Part shown: positions 58,641 to 64,000 of the stretch, in pieces
How positions within the stretch are numbered: position 1 is the stretch's first letter
Layout: each line of letters starts with the position of its first letter
DNA from: Acanthaster planci
Taxonomy: Eukaryota > Echinodermata > Asteroidea > Valvatida > Acanthasteridae
Direction: 5' to 3'
Length of the DNA stretch: 64,000 nucleotides
Assembly (NCBI RefSeq): GCF_001949145.1
Contig: NW_019091369.1
Location: 502,856-566,855, forward strand
The notes under the pieces: generated by a model
Seen by the model: the letters and a program-made list of their open reading frames with translations, nothing else
What the model was told of the DNA's origin: nothing
The model's database searches: none
Translations under genes and position numbers: made by a program

Positions 58641-60949
58641 TTTTTCTCTTTGGGGGATCCTTCAGATATTGTCTTCAGTTTATTTCTGTCTAAATCATGT
58701 TGATGGAGCATCTCTTTGTTCTCAAGTTGGGGGCTTATTAATGGGGCGTGTTGGCATTAACATCGTCGCGAGAATTTTTTCGAGACCAACCATTCGCTAT
58801 ATACAGTGATAATGCAGTCTAAGTGAACGCGCAGGTAGAGCCAGTATCCTTCACGCACATTTCACAACTGCTTTGTTATTTCCACCTTGAAAATCTAACG
58901 GGTATTCTACGCGGCCATCTATAGATCCGGGCCATCAGCCGACTGTACTGACTTTTGTCAAATCAGAACTGTACCCTTCCATCGTTATCGAAACTCACTG
59001 GGTGGCGTGGACTATAACCAGCCCTCAATTTGACGAGAGGGCGATCAAATTATATATCAATTAGTTTCGCGCCACCAACGAGGTTTTCAGAAAAGGTTTT
59101 TATTACAACGACGGGAGCCTTTGAAGAACATCGTAAACGAAAGTAATTTCAGGTGTACTGCAGACTAACATTTTCCAGACGTCTTCTCACTACCTTGCTA
59201 CTGAGCTTTTATTCCATCAAAGTGATAGTTTAGATTTCCCCCCCCCCACCTCTTCACATCTTCCAAAATGCTACCTGGCACCAGGTAAAAATATAAGAAA
59301 AAAGATTCTTTTAAGGTTGAAAATATGCGGTGAGTGCATATTATTGTATCTGAGTAAACCTACCTGTTTACTCAAGTGAGAAGTTTGCTCTTTGCTGAAC
59401 AAATGTATAGACCTGCGAGATAGGATGGCAATTTACAGGCAACAAATTGAGAAAAAAAGATATCCTTTACACGAGGACCAAATTTATTTGTTTTCAACAT
59501 AACTGTTGAAAACCACAAATGTGAAGTCACCAATAGATTTATGAGAAAATGGTTACAAGAGACGATTTATATTTACCTTAGTCACTTTATCGGCAATATA
59601 CAACTTATGACTAGCACTCTCCGTCATCATGGGTTCCCTTTTCTTCAGGGCTCTACTTCTCAAAAAAACCCTTGCAAGATATACGATTTTACATAAAACT
59701 GCCGCACACTGTGCAGTATTATTTTGCTAATGGAGAGCCCATCTGCTGGAGGGCGCTATTCGACCGATGGGGAAGTCAATGTTGTTGTGATTTGTTATCC
59801 TTAAAGTGTGGCTGCAATAGATTTTTGTGATTACAAACCTCTAACATGCACCTTGCTTACACAGTTAACCTTATTTTCAACTTCTGTTTCATTATTTCAA
59901 AGGGTATTTTGACGCCTTTTTGGTTTTCATGCTGATGAAATTTCCATATTCATAAACAAAACTGTAATGTCATCTCAGGAAGAAGCCCCGTATTACATTG
60001 GTTTGTACACAAACAGTTCTGCACTTTTGTAGATTTTAATTTCCTACATTCAGTTTTCTCTTCTTTGCTGATGCATTGCTGTTTATGTGCATAGCAATAA
60101 GAACACATCAATCCCTCTCTCAGAAATGTTTCCAGTAGGTAAATTCTGGGTTCACAATTTGAACAGAAACAACTATGCACTGAACCATGTCTTGCTTAGA
60201 TGATTCCACAGCAACAGCGCCCTCAATTACTTGAATAATTTTAATTGTTTAAAAACATGCAAAGATTTGATACAGTGACTGTCTTACAAAGTAGAGATTG
60301 AACTAACTTTTGCCTAAGGTTTTAACAGATAGTAAGTACGAAACAAGGTTATGACAAAACGGAAGACATGTGAGTAACGAATTTATTCAGGATTTGTCGT
60401 GTCTTGAAGTTTACAGATGAGCTCTGTTCGATTTGACAAATTTGTTGCAATTTCAAGACCTATCACAGGCTGTACTGAGACGGAAGCGAACATAATAAGG
60501 CTTGATAGTTATTGTATAATGTTCACAGTACATGTACTCTTCTTTATTAGTGGAATTTATATCGGCAACTGTGCAAGTGAATTCTATTTACATTATTCAA
60601 TTTCTGTGTACTGCAAGCTTAAGTCTTTATTCAGTCCTACTGGATACGCATGTTACGTTCCAGGGAGGATTCCCTTGAGGATTAAGAGCTGATCTTCTGG
60701 CACCATATCAGCTGCCAGAGCTCAGTCAAGCGTTCAGACCGCGTCTTGAGGAACAAAAGCGGAAAATGCCAACCACACGACACAAAAAAATGCGCTTTCA
60801 CCTGACTTCACAACAAAGAAAAAGGCCACGATGGGCAGTGAATTTCGGCAGAGGTAGCTCTAATCGGTGTTTTCCTCTTAACAGGTAAACCTCTATCGCC
60901 GCCCACGCTTGGTTAAACTCGGGGGGGTGTTTTTTTTCTTTCTTTCTTC

Positions 60950-61190
60950 GTCTTCTCCTCTTTCATTTCCAAAATGCCGCCAAATGGTGACAAGGAGGAA
61001 TTAAACGGGATTAGGGCAGTCCTGCGCGTGGCCGTGGCATTGTTCGCCGTGAACAGCTCCTGAAAATATTGACTCTGCCTGACAAAAAAAGTGGAGCCAG
61101 TGCCGTTTGAAGTGATGTCCACGCTTTTGTGAAACGCTGACATAATCGCCAGACTTTTAATAGCTGAAACCCACAGCAGAGGGGAGCCGC
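60950..61190. promoter_or_regulatory. Candidate control island far downstream of gene 2
   Basis: The block has normal complexity and mixed composition, with AATTAAACGGGATTAGGGC (a GGATTA K50 site at 61008-61013), GCGCGTGGCCGTGGC and AATCGCCAGACTTTTAATAG. A minus-strand frame of 109 codons crosses it but has no known domain. Possible conserved non-coding element. Confidence 0.25.
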
Positions 61191-63559
61191 TCGTGTGTGT
61201 GTAGGTGGGGGGGGGGTATGGCGCATCCAATCGTGTAGTCATTGCACTATTGAATTAGCCCATAATATGTGCCACTCGCTTTGTTGTTCCCACTTGGGGA
61301 CAGGGTCAGACGCCGGTTATTCGGTTAGTGAACTTGTATCAACTTTCAGTATTTCAAAACGAATTCGACAGTACTTCTGTGAGCTTATCGCGTTTTCTTC
61401 CTTTCTCCGTTCATTTGATGAACTGGCCCATAACAGCATGTTCAGTAGTGTACAGGTTAGTGATCTGTATAATTTACTTTTCAACCACTCGCCATTCAGT
61501 TTTGTGAAGGCCTCAGTTTTTCTGTACATTAAATAATAAAGTTTCCCTTTTTTCGTTTCATCTTTGACAAATGGATACTCCAGTAGACAAATACACCGCG
61601 ACTATTAAAAAACGGACTGGAAAATGCATCTGGTGGGACGTGGAGAGATTTAATCCAGTGGAAAACAACTGCGCTGGTTGGAATTCCTAGCGTCCGATTC
61701 TGTTTTCTTTTGAGTGATAAAGCGACTGGTAAGAGTCTGGTAGTCATCCTTACACAGCGCCCTCTGTTGAACACACCTTGAATCACCCTTAGGCAGACAA
61801 AAAGATGTTTCATAACTCAAGGCGATTGCTTACTCGTAGGGCCAACATAGCAACTTTTTTGTACCTGTGAAATGAGCCACGGTTCTTATGCATTTCAGAA
61901 ACGAAATGGGAACGAAATAGATTGAATAATGCCCCAGTTGGGGTTGCAATGATCACTATTCGTTCAAAGAATGGATCTAAGTAAAGAAAAAGTGCAACCT
62001 CCCCATGGTTGAGAATGATTCCCCAGCCCCAATCTTTACTTGGCGCGCTTTTTAATGACCTGTTTACGATCCTCACCATGAGTTCTCATACCAACGTGCT
62101 GCTTCCTTTGATGTTTTTGCCGGTCCACTGAAGAAAAAAAGCTAATCGTGTCAACTCGTAGCCATTCTCAAAGCATGCTTTTCCCATCCTGGACGCACAG
62201 AGAGGTTCAAAAACAAGGAGTTGCCCAACACCTCGACATCTTTCGTCAAGTGGAAATTTGTTGGAGTCCGCACCCCGCTATTATTACGCAGGGGCCGAGG
62301 GTGGTGAAAGTCATTACAAAAAATGAAACTTGCTCGTAAATTCGACACATTTATTTTTCGTTTGGGACTTTTAACTTTCTTGGATCCCAGAAGCTTGATA
62401 TATAATTCCGGCTCCCCGCTGCGAAAAAAAAATGATTTTGAAATGTCACGCAACCCGATCATCAGGCCAGATTTTTTGTCACCCTCATAAATGTCGGATT
62501 ACACTCTCCGCGAATAATTCACCGTGTCCTGAGTGGGATATGCCGGGTGCCCGACGCTCATCGCTCCCCTTGGAGTCTGTTCCACTCGCAGCCAATTTAC
62601 GCTCGCTTCGAGTATCGGGTGTTGCTGTTAATTCAGAAGTCCAATCTGTACGACAAACAGTGCATTTTCTTTTTATTGTTAATTTTCAACTTCACGCCCT
62701 TCTGCTGTACTTGTCCAGATCTGGAATTGTGTTTTGGGTGAAGACTCCCAAGTTGACATATATTCTGAAAGCCCACCACCTTTCGATCGAAATGAACAAA
62801 TCAGTTCTTCAATTAAGCAATATGAATTTAATCAATAATTGTCCAGTTTAATAAAGTGCCCCATTAATCATATGGCTTAAAAGGGGCGCAAAACAACTTA
62901 TGAGGACAGGTGTATGCATCTTTTTAATTTTCTTGTCAGTTTATTTCTTACTTTATTCTCTTTTTGCCTTCGGTTATAAACGAGCTGAGTTTTAATCGCA
63001 GGAATCCCAAACAGACAAAATTCTCAAGGGAAATTGCGTCAAACTCGTACCTAAACTAGAAAATCAGTACATTGTTGTAGATAAAATAACATTTAACATT
63101 TAATCACATCCATTAGATTTTATTTTGTGGGAGAGAAGACGACTTAATGAAAGTACCAGAGCTGTGTTAAGGATGTAGAAAGATTCTGTTTCTTCAAATG
63201 GCAAACCCTCTTCACCTGCTCCAAGGTAAGGTGTCATTTTTGTTGATGGTTATGACTCCATGGAAGACAGAGGTTGACGCCGAAAAAGGATCAGCATATA
63301 TTTTTTCCAGTTTGTTTATTGTCACAGTTCTCGCATGGCGCGTAATCATTCCGCACTATTATCAATTAAAGTTGGTTTTATGCTGCCTTAACCCCTCATA
63401 GGTCAACTGAGGACACGGAATATTAAAATATTATTGCTCTGACTGGGGCAATCAGAGTTATCGACCCGAGCCATGATATAAAAGAAAGACAGAAACACGC
63501 TAAAAAAAAAACCTTTGGCGGATCTTGCATCTGTGTTATTTTTTACGATGTACGCTCTG

Positions 63560-63740
63560 CTGATGAATTGAAGCAATTTATGGCCGCGTGTTGCACGGTT
63601 ATGGGATCGTCAAAAGGTGTTACGAGGGTGATTGCCGCATCTTTTGATCTCGGCGAATAAAGCTTGCCATTCGATTCCGACAATCGGTTCCCCAACTTCT
63701 GTGATATTTTTCCCTCCATCCTGGTCGCGCGCCAGAACTT
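63560..63740. promoter_or_regulatory. Candidate control island with a posterior-Hox/Cdx site at the window end
   Basis: TTTATGGC at 63577-63584 is the same site, inverted, as the GCCATAAA pair upstream of gene 2. Around it are GCCGCGTGTTGCACGG, GGTGATTGCCGC and CGGCGAATAAAGC. No coding frame. Proposed on site content only. Confidence 0.27.
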
Positions 63741-64000
63741 ACTGTGCGAAAAAAAAATTCATTGTCGAGCCCTGGAGTTTTCAGCCAGTATCACCACATT
63801 GCATGTATTCGAGGGAACAATGATTAATGGTGTATAGTTGAAATGAGGTGTGAGATGATAAATTATGACGCTACCTTCCGGTACACCACTGTTTATCTAA
63901 AAGAAACTTCACATATGGATGTAAATTTTCGTCCACTTGTGAAATAAACACAAACCGTGTGATTCAGCGACTGCGAAATGCTGTTATAAATTCGGGTCCC

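Larger units (their letters stand above)
44006..64000. other. 3' flank of gene 2, no further gene seen
   Basis: Twenty kilobases without a recognisable coding or RNA gene. The first canonical plus-strand AATAAA after the gene 2 stop that I find is at 46549-46554, 2.5 kb away, so either the 3' UTR is long or a variant signal (AATAAG near 44210) is used. The region contains two TA-flanked MITEs, a tandem duplication, several G/C homopolymers, half of the GAGGGCGC motifs, and possible control islands at 49150-49350, 51510-51850, 54230-54430, 60950-61190 and 63560-63740. Confidence 0.6.

Noticed and set aside
62432-62851. 139-codon open frame on the plus strand
   Set aside because: No domain recognised; it runs from CG-rich into AT-rich sequence without a change typical of an exon.
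1-64000. CRISPR arrays, operons, bacterial promoters or terminators
   Set aside because: The DNA is animal, with spliced Hox genes and long non-coding stretches; no regularly spaced identical repeats were seen.

Overview
The window is animal nuclear DNA from a posterior Hox cluster, most likely of an ambulacrarian deuterostome (echinoderm or hemichordate). It holds two intact posterior-class Hox genes and no other gene I can support. Each gene has two coding exons: a long exon 1 without a homeobox and an exon 2 carrying a complete 60-residue homeodomain. Both homeodomains contain the segment NMYLTRDRR and end in [14 protein letters not shown], which fits the ambulacrarian Hox11/13b and Hox11/13c group. 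The species cannot be named from sequence alone.

Layout. 1-3244: 3' flank of gene 1, no gene seen. 3245-12053, minus strand: gene 1, called Hox11/13b-like (exon 2 at 3245-3810, 7.7 kb intron, exon 1 at 11537-12053). 12054-35585: 23.5 kb between the two 5' ends, with no credible coding sequence but several GC-rich or homeodomain-site-rich islands and some repeats. 35586-44005, plus strand: gene 2, called Hox11/13c-like (exon 1 at 35586-36063, 7.5 kb intron, exon 2 at 43554-44005). 44006-64000: 3' flank of gene 2, with two related MITE-like elements, a tandem duplication and possible control islands.

The genes are transcribed away from each other, so the 23.5 kb between them is a natural shared regulatory region. 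Published hemichordate clusters (Saccoglossus, Ptychodera) end in an inverted pair of posterior ambulacrarian genes, and this arrangement is consistent with that. Both genes are split at the same codon phase, both introns are about 7.5 kb and both proteins end in histidine-rich tails, which suggests an old tandem duplication followed by inversion of one copy.

The rest is AT-rich non-coding DNA with marine-invertebrate style repeats: TA-flanked MITEs, a dispersed 170 bp repeat, a retroelement-like poly(A) tail, poly-G tracts, a degenerate tetranucleotide repeat, and over-represented octamers (TAGGCCTA, and GAGGGCGC, which resembles a CTCF core). Most ATG-started ORFs here are below 110 codons and look like chance; the few longer ones are shadows of the Hox exons or lie in repeats or GC-rich non-coding islands.
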